A stretch of DNA of 64,000 nt from Prochlorococcus sp. AG-418-D13 (GTDB lineage Bacteria > Cyanobacteriota > Cyanobacteriia > PCC-6307 > Cyanobiaceae), in contig QCLU01000003.1 of NCBI GenBank assembly GCA_003214315.1, forward strand, positions 119,010 through 183,009, read 5' to 3'. How positions within the stretch are numbered: the first letter of the stretch is position 1; each line of letters begins with the position of its first letter. Under the pieces are notes generated by a model that was given only the letters and a program-made list of their open reading frames with translations, made no database searches and was not told the origin of the DNA. Made by a program: the position numbers and the translations under genes. Positions 1 through 10,662 of the stretch are shown piece by piece.

Positions 1-484
1 GATTAAAATTTAAATCTATTGATTTGGCTGAAGAGTTTTTAAGATCAATTTCTAGCAATAAACTCTTACTAATATTATATTTTTGAATATTTTGTATTGA
101 TTTTTTAGGAAGAGTAAAACATGGAATTCCAATTGCAATACAATTGCTATAAAAAATTTCAGCAAAACTCTCACCTATTATTGCTCTTATACCCCATCGA
201 ATTAGGGCTTGAGGTGCGTGTTCTCTACTAGAACCACAACCAAAATTACTATTAACGATAAGAATAGAAGAATCTTGATTTTCTTCAAGATCAAAGGGAT
301 GACGGCCTTTCAAGGTTTTTCTATCGTCCTCAAAAACAGATTTGCCCAATAAATCAAAATTAACACATTTTAAGAAACGAGCAGGAATAATTCGATCAGT
401 ATCAATGTCGTTACCAATCAATGAGATGCATTTCCCAGTTATTTGTGAAATTTTTCCAATTGGTGGGGTAAACTCGGATTTCAT
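1..484 (-). CDS. leuD: 3-isopropylmalate dehydratase small subunit, 3' end cut by window edge
   Basis: The reading frame starts at an ATG at 484 and runs off the left edge of the window, so only about 161 of the usual ~200 residues are seen. The translation carries the family signatures [15 protein letters not shown] near the N terminus and [12 protein letters not shown] further on. LeuD is the swivelling small subunit that pairs with LeuC to isomerise 2-isopropylmalate to 3-isopropylmalate in leucine synthesis. The start overlaps the leuC stop codon by one base (TAATG), so the two are almost certainly translated as a coupled pair. The identification is firm; only the C terminus is missing. 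Confidence 0.95.
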   Translation of the reverse strand, partial: MKSEFTPPIGKISQITGKCISLIGNDIDTDRIIPARFLKCVNFDLLGKSVFEDDRKTLKGRHPFDLEENQDSSILIVNSNFGCGSSREHAPQALIRWGIRAIIGESFAEIFYSNCIAIGIPCFTLPKKSIQNIQKYNISKSLLLEIDLKNSSAKSIDLNFN

Positions 485-1890
485 TAGCTGATAAATTCTC
501 GAACGTCACTGACTTTCCCAGTAATTGCAGCAGCAGCAACCATTGCTGGACTCATGAGTAGTGTTCTCCCGGTAGGAGATCCCTGTCTGCCCTTGAAATT
601 TCTATTACTAGAACTAGCACTAACTTGATTACCTATTAGCTTATCTGAATTCATTGCTAAACACATTGAGCAGCCTGGTTCTCTCCATTGAAATCCAGCA
701 TCCTTAAATATCTGATCTAGACCTTCTTGTTTTGCTTCATTGGCTACTTTTTCTGAGCCTGGCACTACAAATGCTTTTACATTCTTAGATACTTTTTTGT
801 CTTTTAATATTTTAGCTGCAATTCTCAAGTCACTTATTCGACCATTTGTGCAGCTGCCTATGAAACAAACTTCTACCGGAATATCTTTTATTGATTGTCC
901 TGGAATGAAACTCATATATTCATAAGCCTCTTCGGCAACTAATTTGTCATTTGGGGACAATTCATCTAAAAGAGGGATTTGTTGATTAATACCTATACTT
1001 TGGCCTGGAGTAATCCCCCAGGTTACGGTTGGTTCTATCTTAGAAGTATCTATTTTAATTACATCATCATAAATTGAATCTTCATCGCTTTTTAATGATT
1101 TCCACCATGTGAGCGCTTTTTCCCAATGCTCGTTTTTTGGTGCGTATAGTTTATTTTTAATGTAACTAAAGGTCTTTTCATCAGGGTTTATATAGCCGCA
1201 TCTTGCTCCTCCTTCAATAGACATATTGCATATAGTCATTCTTTCTTCCATTGATAATGCATTGATTGCAGGACCTGAGAACTCATACGCAAAACCTACC
1301 CCAGCCTTTACACCGAGTTTATTAATGATATGAAGTACTAAATCCTTAGCATAAACCCCATTGGATAATTGATTTTCACACCAAATTTGCCTTACCTTTA
1401 ATTTATTCATTGCTATGGTTTGAGTAGCAAGAACATCTCTTACTTGGCTTGTACCTATCCCAAAAGCAATTGACCCAAAAGCTCCATGAGTTGAAGTATG
1501 CGAATCTCCACAAGCGATTGTCATACCTGGCTGAGTTAGTCCTAATTCCGGGGCTACCACATGAACTATTCCTTGATTACCACTACCAATATTAAAAAAT
1601 CTGATTTTATGTTCTAAGCAATTCTTCTCGAGTGTTTCAATCATTTGTTCAGCAAGATTATCTTTGAAAGGCCTGCTCTGATTGTCTGTTGGCACAATAT
1701 GATCAACAGTGGCAACAGTTCTATCAGGGAATTTTACTTTTAAGTTTTTGTCCTTTAAAGCGCCAAATGCTTGAGGACTTGTGACTTCATGGATAAGGTG
1801 AAGACCAATCAATATTTGATCAGATCCACCTGGAAGACTAGAAACTTTGTGTAAATCCCAAACTTTATCAAATAAGGTATCTTGACTCAA
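484..1890 (-). CDS. leuC: 3-isopropylmalate dehydratase large subunit
   Basis: A 468-residue aconitase-family protein. The three cysteines that hold the [4Fe-4S] cluster are visible as Cys347 (FIGSCTNGR) and Cys407/Cys410 (GCSMC), at the positions known from the bacterial family, and the length is standard. With LeuD it forms the cytoplasmic isopropylmalate isomerase of leucine biosynthesis. It lies upstream of leuD with a one-base stop/start overlap and 13 bases downstream of cinA, so cinA-leuC-leuD may be cotranscribed on the minus strand. Nothing unusual is seen. Confidence 0.97.
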   Translation of the reverse strand: MSQDTLFDKVWDLHKVSSLPGGSDQILIGLHLIHEVTSPQAFGALKDKNLKVKFPDRTVATVDHIVPTDNQSRPFKDNLAEQMIETLEKNCLEHKIRFFNIGSGNQGIVHVVAPELGLTQPGMTIACGDSHTSTHGAFGSIAFGIGTSQVRDVLATQTIAMNKLKVRQIWCENQLSNGVYAKDLVLHIINKLGVKAGVGFAYEFSGPAINALSMEERMTICNMSIEGGARCGYINPDEKTFSYIKNKLYAPKNEHWEKALTWWKSLKSDEDSIYDDVIKIDTSKIEPTVTWGITPGQSIGINQQIPLLDELSPNDKLVAEEAYEYMSFIPGQSIKDIPVEVCFIGSCTNGRISDLRIAAKILKDKKVSKNVKAFVVPGSEKVANEAKQEGLDQIFKDAGFQWREPGCSMCLAMNSDKLIGNQVSASSSNRNFKGRQGSPTGRTLLMSPAMVAAAAITGKVSDVREFIS

Positions 1891-1903
1891 TTTGTAAAAA
1901 TAG

Positions 1904-3178
1904 TTACTTACTATTCGATAATAGGATTAATCTGAGGCTGTTCAAACAGACATTTACACTTAGTGTTTGAATTTCAATCCTATTTCGGGTTGAGTTAAAT
2001 AGTTTTTTTATATTAGTTATGCGATTATTCGGACCTGAAATTGAGATATAGACAAGTCCAATTGGTTTATCTTGACTACCTCCGTCGGGACCAGCTATTC
2101 CACTGATTGATATTGCCCAATCAGCTCTTAATTTCTCTTTTACATTAATTGCCATGGCCTCACAAACTTCTTCAGAAACGGCGCCATATTTTGTTAGCTT
2201 TTCTTCGGAAATATTTAATAATGATTTTTTTAGCTCATTACTATAAGAAATAATACTACCTTGAAAAACTTGAGATGAGCCTGATATTGATGTTAGTGAT
2301 GAAGATAGAAGGCCTCCTGTACAGGATTCAGCAAAAACAATAGTTTGGTTCCTTTTGGTTAATTCTTTTATTAGAACGCTAGGAAGAGTATCATTATCCT
2401 CTCCAAAAATAAAATTTGAAAACTCTTTTTTTAATTTTTCTTTTACGGGTTTAATAATATTCTTTGCTTCCGCTTCATTTTTAGCTCTGGCTGTGATTCT
2501 GAGTTTAACCTCTCCTAAGTTTGCATATGGAGCAACAGTCGGGTTTTTAAGATTTAATATATCGTTAATTTTTTCTGCGACACTAGATTCTCCAATGCCT
2601 GCAAATTTGATTGTATTTGAAAAAAATGAATAATTATCTGAGAATTTGGTTTTAATGAAATCATATGCCGTTTCTTCCCACATTTTTTTCATTTCACTGG
2701 GGACTCCAGGGAAAGTAAGAATAGTAAATCCTTTTATTGGTTCCCAGATCATTCCTGGGGCAGTGCCCCTAGTGTTTTTAATTATTTGAGCATTTTTTGG
2801 GAAGAGACATTGTTTCCTTAAGCTGGATGAATCGTCCTGGAGTTTTGAGTTTGACAGTTTTTGTTTAATTTCATCCCATAAGTGCGGTCTTTCAAAAAGA
2901 GTTACATTAAAAGATTTAGCTATTGCTTCAGTAGTTAAGTCATCTGGGGTGGGTCCCAAGCCACCAGTTGTAATTAGAATATTACTTCTTTTCGATATTT
3001 CTTGAATTACTTTTATAATTCGATCACAATTATCACCGACAGTTGATTGCCTAAAGTGATTTAAGCCTAATTGAGATAACTGTTCAGAAATCCATTGAGC
3101 ATTTGTATTTATAATATTTCCTAAGAGTAGCTCTGTTCCAATAGAAAGAATTTCAACTCCCTTGGAGTTATGACTCAT
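1904..3178 (-). CDS. cinA: CinA family protein (nicotinamide-nucleotide amidohydrolase-type)
   Basis: A 424-residue two-domain protein. The N-terminal half (about residues 8-175) is a MoaB/MogA-like domain with [11 protein letters not shown]. The C-terminal half (about 260-420) is the CinA domain, with AESCTGG and SGIAGPDGG, that in other bacteria deamidates nicotinamide mononucleotide in the pyridine nucleotide cycle. The N-terminal domain resembles the ADP-ribose pyrophosphatase part of two-domain CinA proteins. The start codon shares four bases (ATGA) with the glyA stop, indicating translational coupling. The family is certain; the exact activity here is inferred. Confidence 0.92.
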   Translation of the reverse strand: MSHNSKGVEILSIGTELLLGNIINTNAQWISEQLSQLGLNHFRQSTVGDNCDRIIKVIQEISKRSNILITTGGLGPTPDDLTTEAIAKSFNVTLFERPHLWDEIKQKLSNSKLQDDSSSLRKQCLFPKNAQIIKNTRGTAPGMIWEPIKGFTILTFPGVPSEMKKMWEETAYDFIKTKFSDNYSFFSNTIKFAGIGESSVAEKINDILNLKNPTVAPYANLGEVKLRITARAKNEAEAKNIIKPVKEKLKKEFSNFIFGEDNDTLPSVLIKELTKRNQTIVFAESCTGGLLSSSLTSISGSSQVFQGSIISYSNELKKSLLNISEEKLTKYGAVSEEVCEAMAINVKEKLRADWAISISGIAGPDGGSQDKPIGLVYISISGPNNRITNIKKLFNSTRNRIEIQTLSVNVCLNSLRLILLSNSK

Positions 3179-4446
3179 TTAATTGATGCTTCAAGTTTGC
3201 CTTCATAAAGGGGAAAACGATTACATAAGGTTAATACTCTTTCTTTACATTGAGTTTCAATCAGTGAATCGTCTGGGTTAAGTAATCTATTAGCAATAAT
3301 TTCGCCAACTTCAGCAAAAGCATTCTCATTAAAGCCTCTAGTAGTTAAAGCAGCAGTTCCCAACCTTAGTCCGCTGGTTACAAAAGGTGATTCAGGGTCA
3401 AATGGAACAGTATTTTTATTTGCAGTGATATTCACTTCACTTACAAGCAAGTCAGCAATTTTACCAGTCATATTTATACTTCTTAAATCGAGTAAGACAA
3501 TATGATTATCAGTACCTCCACTAACGATATTGATACCTCTATTTATTAAAGTTGAAGCTAGAACTTTTGCATTTTTTATTACTTGTTGGGAATAATTAAC
3601 GAAATCTGGCTGTAAGGCTTCTCCAAATGCAACTGCTTTAGCTGCAATTATATGTTCGAGGGGCCCACCTTGAGTTCCAGGGAAAACAGATTTATCAAAT
3701 TTCTTTCCAAATTCTGCATCTTTACATAAGATAAGTCCCCCTCTAGGCCCTCTTAATGTTTTATGAGTAGTTGTAGTTACTACATCGCAATAAGGTATTG
3801 GATTTGGGTGAAGTTTACTTGCTACAAGACCGGCGATGTGAGCAATATCAGCCATTAAGAAAGCACCAACTTCATCTGCAATATTTCTAAATGATTGAAA
3901 ATCGATTGTTCTTGGATAAGCAGAATATCCGCATATGATCAATTTTGGTTTTGTTTCAAGTGCTATCTCTCTTATTTCATCAAAATTTAATTCACTAGTT
4001 TCTTTATTTACACCATAGTGAACTGCATTGAACCATTTACCACTCATATTTACTGGAGACCCATGAGTTAGGTGTCCACCATGAGATAAATCCATCCCCA
4101 TGATTGTATCGCCAGGTTTAAGTAGACTTAGGAAAACAGCAGCATTTGCCTGGGCTCCACTATGGGGTTGAACATTAGCCCAATTTGCATTAAATAATTT
4201 TTTTGCTCTCTGAATAGCTAATTCTTCGATTTCATCAACAAATTCACATCCCCCGTAATATCTTTTCTGAGGTAATCCTTCGGCGTATTTATTTGTAAGG
4301 ACGGAACCTTGAGCCTGCATAACGGCAATTGATGCGAAATTTTCGCTTGCGATTAACTCAAGATGAGTTTCCTGCCTATTTTTTTCAGAGTTGATAAAAT
4401 TTGATATTACTGGATCACTTTCTTTAAGACTTTGAAGGATATTCAT
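3175..4446 (-). CDS. glyA: Serine hydroxymethyltransferase
   Basis: A 423-residue PLP enzyme that interconverts serine and glycine while loading one-carbon units onto tetrahydrofolate. The PLP-binding lysine is Lys229 in [14 protein letters not shown], and the N-terminal LIASENF motif is intact. Length and motif positions match the family closely. It is the first gene of the minus-strand run glyA-cinA-leuC-leuD and its TGA overlaps the cinA ATG. Besides general one-carbon metabolism, in cyanobacteria it also serves photorespiratory glycine handling. Confidence 0.97.
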   Translation of the reverse strand: MNILQSLKESDPVISNFINSEKNRQETHLELIASENFASIAVMQAQGSVLTNKYAEGLPQKRYYGGCEFVDEIEELAIQRAKKLFNANWANVQPHSGAQANAAVFLSLLKPGDTIMGMDLSHGGHLTHGSPVNMSGKWFNAVHYGVNKETSELNFDEIREIALETKPKLIICGYSAYPRTIDFQSFRNIADEVGAFLMADIAHIAGLVASKLHPNPIPYCDVVTTTTHKTLRGPRGGLILCKDAEFGKKFDKSVFPGTQGGPLEHIIAAKAVAFGEALQPDFVNYSQQVIKNAKVLASTLINRGINIVSGGTDNHIVLLDLRSINMTGKIADLLVSEVNITANKNTVPFDPESPFVTSGLRLGTAALTTRGFNENAFAEVGEIIANRLLNPDDSLIETQCKERVLTLCNRFPLYEGKLEASIK

Positions 4447-4523
4447 TGAATTTGATAAGTAATACCCATAATATAGACGATATTTTTTAGAAAAATATAA
4501 AAAAAATATTTCAGAATTTTAAA

Positions 4524-4597
4524 CGCGCCTGGAGAGATTCGAACTCCCGACACCCTGATCCGTAGTCAGGTGCTCTAATCCACTGAGCTACAGGCGC
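4524..4597 (-). tRNA. tRNA-Arg (ACG)
   Basis: A 74-nt cloverleaf on the minus strand. The acceptor ends GCGCCTG and CAGGCGC pair fully, the D arm reads AGCTCAGTGGATTAGAGC, the T arm contains GTTCGAATC, and the anticodon loop CTACGGA gives ACG. CCA is not encoded. It sits between glyA and a divergent small membrane protein gene. Confidence 0.96.
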
Positions 4598-4653
4598 ATA
4601 ATTATGTAATATCTCTGTTTCAGGGTCTCTTAGTCAACTAGATTTCGGGTAAA

Positions 4654-4935
4654 ATGTCTATTATTAACAATATAATTATTAATATGCCTATAAAGTGGTA
4701 CGGAAATGGTGATTCAGAAGATCCTATCTATAAACATTTTTCTCGAATAGTAAATTTTGTTATTCACTGCATGATCTTTACTGCGATTGTAAGTGGCACG
4801 TGGCTTTTAAAAGAGATTAAATATGAAATCGGCTATTTCAATAATTTTGCAATTGTCTGGTCAGTTCTTTTGGCCTCCCATTTACTTTTCGTAATTATAA
4901 AAAAACCTAAAGATACTTCAAAACAATCAACTTAA
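4654..4935 (+). CDS. Small two-helix membrane protein of unknown function
   Basis: A 93-residue protein (83 if translation starts at the second ATG at 4684, which begins MPIKWYGNGD and may be the real start). Two hydrophobic stretches, about residues 33-51 and 64-83, suggest two membrane helices with a short loop between. The N terminus has a GDSEDPIYKHFSR stretch that looks cytosolic. I do not recognise a functional family. It lies directly upstream of the DUF3181-like gene with a 14-base gap and is probably cotranscribed with it. Confidence 0.7.
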   Translation: MSIINNIIINMPIKWYGNGDSEDPIYKHFSRIVNFVIHCMIFTAIVSGTWLLKEIKYEIGYFNNFAIVWSVLLASHLLFVIIKKPKDTSKQST

Positions 4936-4949
4936 ATCAATTTATATTT

Positions 4950-5240
4950 ATGGACTCACAGATACGTATAAGTGATCTAGAAAATGTTATTTCCGAAAAG
5001 ATTTTTATTAAAATAGAAAAGTGGAATTTGTATCTTGGAGACGCTGGCCTAGCTCGACATCTTGCTATTGAATGTATAAGCAATAAAGATCAAGGCCCAT
5101 TGGAGGCTGCAAAATTAAGTTTGAAAGCAATAAATGTAAAAGTAGGGGATGGTGTTAATAGTATTCCATTGATTAATTTAATCACTAACGCACAAATTCT
5201 AGAATTAGAGGAGATTTTGGAAAGTTTTTTTAAAAACTAA
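4950..5240 (+). CDS. Small cyanobacterial protein, DUF3181-like
   Basis: A 96-residue soluble protein without signal peptide or membrane segment. The pattern WNLYLGDAGLARHLAIECI and the overall length fit the cyanobacteria-specific DUF3181 family, which has no assigned function. It ends in a four-base convergent overlap (CTAA) with murJ on the other strand, so the two genes share stop-codon bases. The family assignment is from memory of the motif and is moderate. Confidence 0.7.
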   Translation: MDSQIRISDLENVISEKIFIKIEKWNLYLGDAGLARHLAIECISNKDQGPLEAAKLSLKAINVKVGDGVNSIPLINLITNAQILELEEILESFFKN

Positions 5241-6859
5241 ATCTCTTTTTTTGAAACTTTAAATTTATTTACTTTCAAGCATTTTGTAAGTAAAAAATAA
5301 ATCACAAAAAAAGTTAGAGTTCCAAATATTAATAATAAAAATTCCACGAGATTTGAATTGAAGTTATTCGTAGTCTGGAGAATAGTAAAACAAAGTGTGC
5401 TGTCTATAAATGCTGCTAATGACATAAGGCTAATTTTCCTCAATAATTCCAAGTTAGGCAAAATGATATTTTCATTGCGCAGATTGAAAGAAAGAAAAAT
5501 ACAAACTATAAAGTTGACTATTACTGAAGATAAAATTATTCCCACGACTCCAAAATTATAAGGAGAAAGATTCCCAAAATTCTTAATTGGGGCACCAATT
5601 AAAAACCAATCAAAAAAAATATTAAATATTATCCCTGCAAATGAAGACTTAAAAGGGAAGTTTGTTTTTTCTATTGAATAGTAAGTTCTTACTAATAAAT
5701 CTCTATAAAGATAAAAGGGTATGCCAACTGCATAAGCAATTAATATATTCTTTACTTTTAAAGTTGCTGAATAATCAAAAGATCCTCTTTGAAAAACTAA
5801 TTGTACGATTTGATTATTGAATGTTATGAAAAATCCTGTTAAAAAAATAGCTGTCAAGAAACAGTACTCTATCCCAGATATCAATTTTTTTTGGAGACCC
5901 CTTTCGTCTTTTTTACTTCTCAATTTAGAGAATTTTGGAAGTAATGGCAGAATCAAGGAGTTAGATAATATGCCTAAGGGGGCTTGTATAAGAAAGTTTC
6001 CATAAGCTAGTCCAGATGCTGCGCCTTGAAAACTTGAGGCGAAAAACATATCGATAAAAACATTAATTTGACTTAGACCTGATGAGATAGATGCTGGAAT
6101 AATTAGTTTGAAAATCCTTCTCTCTTCATCTTTAAATAAATTGAAGGTTGAATCTAATCTCAATAGACCAATTTTATTTATTTCCCAAATTTGAACAGCA
6201 AACTGAATTAAAGTTCCTGTCAAAGTTGCAAATGCCAGTAATCCCGAGTAACTAAAGAAATTAGAAGATGTATTTTCTTGGTTGAAAATCCAACTAAATA
6301 AAATAAAAAAAATAATAGTTAAGCTTGTTATTGCTGGACTTATACTTGACAAAAAGAATTTTCTTTGGGAATTTAAGGCGCCAAAGCTTAAACCTATGAA
6401 GCCTGATAAAGGGATGCAAGGTGTAAGTATTTGTAATTGGTAGGTGGCAATAGATTTAGCTTCATAACTTAAATTCGGGGCCAATAAATCAATCAATGAA
6501 CTGGAATTCGAGTAAATCAATATGGCTAAAATTAATAATAATATTGAAAGTCTTATGCTTACTTGAGTTAAAACAATCCCTCCATTTTTTTTGTTAAGCG
6601 GAGTTAAAACTGCAACGACTGCATTATGCAATGGGCCATTAATCCCTCCAATGATTATCAGCAAAAAACCAGGAATTATATATGCATAATTAAACGCGTC
6701 ATATGTTACACCAACCCCAAAAAAAGCAGCTATAAAGATTTGTCTTATACATCCAGCTAATTTACTTAGACTAGTACCAAACGAAATTGAAAAAACATTA
6801 TTTTTTAAAAATGAATGCATTTGGATTCGTCTAAATTTTTCAATAAGATTAAGTTTCAA
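5237..6859 (-). CDS. murJ: MurJ/MviN-family lipid II flippase
   Basis: A 540-residue polytopic membrane protein with about 14 hydrophobic segments. Family features are an N-terminal SFGTSLSKLAGCIRQIFIAAFFG stretch and a central motif of the type GPLHNAVVAVLTP. MurJ proteins move the peptidoglycan precursor lipid II across the cytoplasmic membrane. The first residues before the hydrophobic core (MKLNLIEKFRRIQMHSFLKNN) suggest the true start could instead be the Met at residue 14. It converges on the DUF3181-like gene and diverges from sfsA. Confidence 0.9.
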   Translation of the reverse strand: MKLNLIEKFRRIQMHSFLKNNVFSISFGTSLSKLAGCIRQIFIAAFFGVGVTYDAFNYAYIIPGFLLIIIGGINGPLHNAVVAVLTPLNKKNGGIVLTQVSIRLSILLLILAILIYSNSSSLIDLLAPNLSYEAKSIATYQLQILTPCIPLSGFIGLSFGALNSQRKFFLSSISPAITSLTIIFFILFSWIFNQENTSSNFFSYSGLLAFATLTGTLIQFAVQIWEINKIGLLRLDSTFNLFKDEERRIFKLIIPASISSGLSQINVFIDMFFASSFQGAASGLAYGNFLIQAPLGILSNSLILPLLPKFSKLRSKKDERGLQKKLISGIEYCFLTAIFLTGFFITFNNQIVQLVFQRGSFDYSATLKVKNILIAYAVGIPFYLYRDLLVRTYYSIEKTNFPFKSSFAGIIFNIFFDWFLIGAPIKNFGNLSPYNFGVVGIILSSVIVNFIVCIFLSFNLRNENIILPNLELLRKISLMSLAAFIDSTLCFTILQTTNNFNSNLVEFLLLIFGTLTFFVIYFLLTKCLKVNKFKVSKKEI

Positions 6860-6890
6860 TTATATTTGATTTCTAACTATCGACATATTT

Positions 6891-7631
6891 ATGAATGATC
6901 GCATAATTGATTTTGATCCATTAATTGAAGGGGTTTTAATTAAGAGGTATAAAAGGTTTCTTGCAGATATTGAATTAGAGAGTGGAGAGGTAGTAACTGC
7001 TCATTGTGCTAACACTGGCCCAATGAAGGGACTTTTGAGTGAGGGAGCAAAAGTAAGAATAAGCGTTTCCCCTTCTCTAAAAAGAAAATTACCTTTTACT
7101 TGGGAACAGATATGTGTTTTTAATGCAAAAAATGAGGAGGTTTGGGTAGGTATTAATACTCTATTTGCAAACAAGTTAATCAAAAAGGTTATTGAGAATA
7201 ATCTGCTTATAAAAATAATAGGCGAAATAGAGACAATTAAATCTGAAGTTCCTTATGGAAAAGATAAAAAAAGCAGAATTGACTTTTTTTTAACCCCAAA
7301 ATCTTCAAATCCTGATAAACGTAACATTTACATAGAGGTTAAAAATACGACTTGGATTAAAGAAAATGTAGCTCTATTCCCAGATACAGTCACGAAAAGA
7401 GGCCAAAAACATCTCATGGAATTAAAGGAATTAATTCCTGAAAGTAAAAGTGTTTTAGTACTTTGTATTACAAGAAAAGACGCTTGTTTTTTTGCTCCTG
7501 GAGATGATGCAGATCCCTTATACGGCAGTCTTTTTAGAGAATCTCTAAGTGCAGGAATGATAACGATTCCATGTTCCTTTGAATTTCATAAAGACCACGT
7601 ATCATGGAAAGGAATTAAACCTTTGAAATAA
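6891..7631 (+). CDS. sfsA: SfsA family protein
   Basis: A 246-residue protein of the SfsA family, first named for sugar fermentation stimulation in E. coli, where it is nucleic-acid binding and nuclease-like. Seen motifs include the N-terminal [12 protein letters not shown], the HCANTGPM segment, and the central YIEVKN segment preceded by RIDFF, which together give the predicted PD-(D/E)XK-like core. Length is normal. It is transcribed divergently from murJ with a 31-base gap. Its role in a phototroph is unknown. Confidence 0.92.
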   Translation: MNDRIIDFDPLIEGVLIKRYKRFLADIELESGEVVTAHCANTGPMKGLLSEGAKVRISVSPSLKRKLPFTWEQICVFNAKNEEVWVGINTLFANKLIKKVIENNLLIKIIGEIETIKSEVPYGKDKKSRIDFFLTPKSSNPDKRNIYIEVKNTTWIKENVALFPDTVTKRGQKHLMELKELIPESKSVLVLCITRKDACFFAPGDDADPLYGSLFRESLSAGMITIPCSFEFHKDHVSWKGIKPLK

Positions 7632-7714
7632 ATAAAATCTTGATAATTTGAAACTCTTAAAAAAAAATTTTTTAAATTTAACAGATATATTTTTAAGGTG
7701 CAACTATAAAATTG

Positions 7715-7728
7715 GTAACAACGACTAC
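7715..7728 (+). promoter_or_regulatory. NtcA-type binding site upstream of amt1
   Basis: The sequence GTAACAACGACTAC matches the NtcA consensus GTA-N8-TAC exactly. It lies 84 bases before the amt1 start codon. A weak -10-like hexamer CAAAAT (7752-7757) follows 23 bases after the site, close to the spacing of NtcA-activated class II promoters. NtcA is the global nitrogen regulator of cyanobacteria and amt1 is a classical target. The binding is inferred from sequence only. Confidence 0.65.
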
Positions 7729-7770
7729 TAGACACTAATAAGTTTTTTGAGCAAAATTAAATATGAAAGG

Positions 7771-7792
7771 AAACAGCACAAACTGTTTTTTT
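7771..7792 (+). promoter_or_regulatory. Hairpin followed by T tract in the amt1 leader
   Basis: AAACAG and CTGTTT can form a 6-bp stem around a CACAAA loop, followed directly by further T residues, 20 bases before the amt1 ATG. The stem has only two G-C pairs, so it is a weak terminator at best. It could act as a leader attenuator or mean nothing. Confidence 0.25.
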
Positions 7793-7811
7793 GCAGATCT
7801 AATTTTTTTTT

Positions 7812-9272
7812 ATGACCACTGCTTTGCAAACGCCTCAAAGGCGCTCTAGGTCCAGATTACAAGATGCAAGTCTTGTTAATGGACCTATGCTCCTTTTGAG
7901 GAGTATTCGAGGATTTAGTTCAAACCGCTCAATGTTGTGGCTTGCGACTGTTCCTTTAGCTTTGTTTGGTTTAGGTATTTTTAATCTTTCAGCTCACGCG
8001 GCTGATTTACCTGAGTTGAATGCAGCTTTTCTTGCTAACAATTTATGGCTTTTGATCGCTACTATTTTAGTGATCTTTATGAACGCTGGTTTCGCTATGG
8101 TTGAGGCAGGTATGTGTCGTTCTAAGAACGCAGTAAACATCCTTGCTAAAAACCTATTCGTATTTGCTTTAGCTGTAACCTCTTATTGGTTTATTGGCTA
8201 TTCATTAATGTACGGAGGTAGTGTTGCTGACGGATGGCTTTATTTTGGCGGCTTATTTTTTGATCCAACAGTTACTGCAGATATGGTAACTGATGCTGGA
8301 TTAGTCCCAACAGTTGATTTCTTGTTCCAGTCTGCATTCGCAGGAACTGCGGCAACTATCGTATCCGGTCTTGTTGCTGAAAGAGTTAAATTTGGAGAAT
8401 TTGTTGTTTTTGCTGTCGTATTAACTGCATTTATATATCCAATTGCTGGTAGCTGGAAATGGAACGGTGGTTGGCTTGATTCTTTAGGTTTTGTAGACTT
8501 TGCTGGTTCTTCAATTGTTCACTCAGTTGGAGCATGGGCGGGTCTTGTAGGAGCTATGCTTCTTGGACCAAGAATTGGCAAATACTCTGATGGGAAACCA
8601 CAGGCTATGCCAGGACACAACATGGCTATAGCTACTCTAGGTGCATTAGTTCTATGGATAGGTTGGTATGGTTTTAACCCCGGTTCTCAACTTGCTATGG
8701 ATCAATGGGTTCCATATGTTGCTGTAACAACTACTTTGGCAGCAGCAGCTGGTGCTATTGGTGCAACTATTGTTTCAACATTAACTTCTGGTAAGCCTGA
8801 TCTTACAATGATAATTAACGGAATCCTTGCTGGTTTGGTTAGTATCACTGCTGGTTGTGGTGATATGACTCTTGCTGGAGCCTGGTTCGCAGGACTAGTG
8901 GGAGGAATAATCGTTGTATTTTCTGTTGCAGCACTTGATGCCGCTGAGATCGATGATCCTGTAGGTGCATTCTCTGTTCACGGGGTATGTGGTGTATGGG
9001 GTACTGTTGTTATCGGTCTTTGGGGTACAGCTGTACAAGGTGATGGAGCAGGTATGGGATTGTTCAATGGCGGAGGTATTACCCTTCTTCTAGTTCAAGC
9101 TCTTGGTGCCGCAGCTTATGCTATTTGGACACTAGTTACTTGCTGGATTGCCTGGTCTGTAATTGGAGGATTATTCGGTGGAATCCGAGTATCTGAAGAG
9201 GAAGAGACTCAAGGCTTAGATATAGGGGAGCATGGAATGGAAGCATATCCAGACTTTGCATCTGCTAAATAA
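7812..9272 (+). CDS. amt1: Ammonium transporter Amt1
   Basis: A 486-residue Amt/MEP/Rh family channel that brings ammonium across the membrane. An N-terminal segment of about 65 residues, basic (RRSRSRLQ) then hydrophobic and ending in AHA-ADLPE, looks like a cleavable signal sequence, common for Amt proteins. It is followed by about 11 membrane helices. Family landmarks are NAGFAMVEAGMCRSKN, the conserved His of SSIVHSVGAWAGL and the second His of FSVHGVCGVWGT, which line the pore. It is preceded by an NtcA-like site and followed by a strong terminator, so it is probably a single-gene nitrogen-responsive unit. Confidence 0.97.
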   Translation: MTTALQTPQRRSRSRLQDASLVNGPMLLLRSIRGFSSNRSMLWLATVPLALFGLGIFNLSAHAADLPELNAAFLANNLWLLIATILVIFMNAGFAMVEAGMCRSKNAVNILAKNLFVFALAVTSYWFIGYSLMYGGSVADGWLYFGGLFFDPTVTADMVTDAGLVPTVDFLFQSAFAGTAATIVSGLVAERVKFGEFVVFAVVLTAFIYPIAGSWKWNGGWLDSLGFVDFAGSSIVHSVGAWAGLVGAMLLGPRIGKYSDGKPQAMPGHNMAIATLGALVLWIGWYGFNPGSQLAMDQWVPYVAVTTTLAAAAGAIGATIVSTLTSGKPDLTMIINGILAGLVSITAGCGDMTLAGAWFAGLVGGIIVVFSVAALDAAEIDDPVGAFSVHGVCGVWGTVVIGLWGTAVQGDGAGMGLFNGGGITLLLVQALGAAAYAIWTLVTCWIAWSVIGGLFGGIRVSEEEETQGLDIGEHGMEAYPDFASAK

Positions 9273-9294
9273 TCTAACTAAAAATTGATTTTAG

Positions 9295-9327
9295 AAACCT
9301 GACTTATGTCAGGTTTCTTTTTTTTTA
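9295..9327 (+). terminator. Rho-independent terminator of amt1
   Basis: A perfect 9-bp stem AAACCTGAC/GTCAGGTTT with a TTAT loop, followed by a run of T residues interrupted by one C, starts 23 bases after the amt1 stop codon. Confidence 0.93.
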
Positions 9328-9361
9328 CAAAAAATTATTTAAAACGTTGTAATATAAAAAG

Positions 9362-10558
9362 ATGGATACTCAAGCTTTTAGAAGATCCCTTCATCATTCT
9401 GATAGATACAATAGAAGGGGTTTCGATTCTCCAACTAAAAGAGCTCAAGCGTTAGAAGAAGCTTACCAAAGTGATTTGATAAGTTCTATTAGGGATAATG
9501 GTTTTACTTACACTCAAGGCAGACTAAATATTAAGTTGGCCCAAGCCTTTGGTTTCTGTTGGGGAGTTGAAAGAGCTGTAGCAATGGCTTATGAAACTAG
9601 AAGACATTACCCTAACGAGAATATTTGGATAACAAACGAAATAATTCATAATCCCTCGGTTAATGATCATTTAAGAAAAATGAATGTAAAATTCATTTCA
9701 GCTAAAAATGGAATTAAAGATTTTTCTTTAGTTTCTAATGGGGATGTTGTTATACTCCCTGCTTTCGGAGCTACTGTTCAAGAAATGAAACTCTTGCATG
9801 AGAAAGGTTGTCATATTATTGATACAACTTGTCCATGGGTTTCTAAGGTTTGGCATACAGTTGAAAAACATAAAAAACATGTTTTCACATCTATTATTCA
9901 TGGTAAATTTAAGCATGAGGAGACTCTCGCTACAAGTTCATTCGCAGGTAAATATTTAGTTGTACTTGATCTGGAGGAAGCAAACTATGTTTCTGAATAT
10001 ATTCTGGGGAGAGGTAATAGAAATGAGTTTATGAATAAATTTGCTAAAGCTTGTTCTAATGGGTTCGATCCTGATAAGGATTTAGATAGAGTGGGAGTTG
10101 CAAATCAAACAACTATGCTTAAGAGCGAGACCGAGGAAATTGGAAAGGTTTTTGAAAGGACGATGTTAAAAAAATTTGGACCAGAAAACTTAAATAGTCA
10201 CTTTTTAGCTTTTAATACTATTTGTGATGCAACTGAAGAAAGACAAGATGCAATGTTTTCTTTGGTTGATGAAGATCTTGATATTCTAGTAGTTATTGGA
10301 GGCTTCAATTCTTCTAATACCACTCACTTGCAAGAAATAGCAATTACTAAAAATATTTCTTCTTTTCACATTGATACGCCAGAAAGGATATCAGTGAAAG
10401 AAAACTCAATATTTCATAAACCACTTGGATCAGATTTAGAACTTAAAAATAATTTTCTACCTAGTGGAAAAATTAATGTTGGAATTACCTCAGGAGCATC
10501 CACCCCTGATAAGGTCGTTGCAGATGTTATTGAAAAGTTAATTGATATTGCTTCTTGA
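9362..10558 (+). CDS. ispH: 4-hydroxy-3-methylbut-2-enyl diphosphate reductase
   Basis: A 398-residue IspH (LytB) enzyme, the last step of the MEP pathway that makes IPP and DMAPP for carotenoids, phytol and quinone tails. The three iron-sulfur cluster cysteines are Cys66 ([11 protein letters not shown]), Cys157 ([11 protein letters not shown]) and Cys288 ([11 protein letters not shown]). The protein is longer than the E. coli form (about 316 residues) because of an N-terminal extension and internal insertions, as is usual for cyanobacterial and plant IspH. It follows the amt1 terminator and seems to have its own promoter. Confidence 0.96.
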   Translation: MDTQAFRRSLHHSDRYNRRGFDSPTKRAQALEEAYQSDLISSIRDNGFTYTQGRLNIKLAQAFGFCWGVERAVAMAYETRRHYPNENIWITNEIIHNPSVNDHLRKMNVKFISAKNGIKDFSLVSNGDVVILPAFGATVQEMKLLHEKGCHIIDTTCPWVSKVWHTVEKHKKHVFTSIIHGKFKHEETLATSSFAGKYLVVLDLEEANYVSEYILGRGNRNEFMNKFAKACSNGFDPDKDLDRVGVANQTTMLKSETEEIGKVFERTMLKKFGPENLNSHFLAFNTICDATEERQDAMFSLVDEDLDILVVIGGFNSSNTTHLQEIAITKNISSFHIDTPERISVKENSIFHKPLGSDLELKNNFLPSGKINVGITSGASTPDKVVADVIEKLIDIAS

Positions 10559-10662
10559 AATTATTATTTCATCTATAATATTGCTTAGTTTTTTTAATTT
10601 ATTAGTCAGATAATTCCAAAAGATCTACTTTATTAACTAGAATAATGAAAAATATATGAAGC

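Noticed and set aside
7763..7849. A 28-codon ATG frame overlapping the amt1 start
   Set aside because: No ribosome-binding site, low complexity F/N-rich translation and no known leader peptide; kept only as a possibility not strong enough for a feature.
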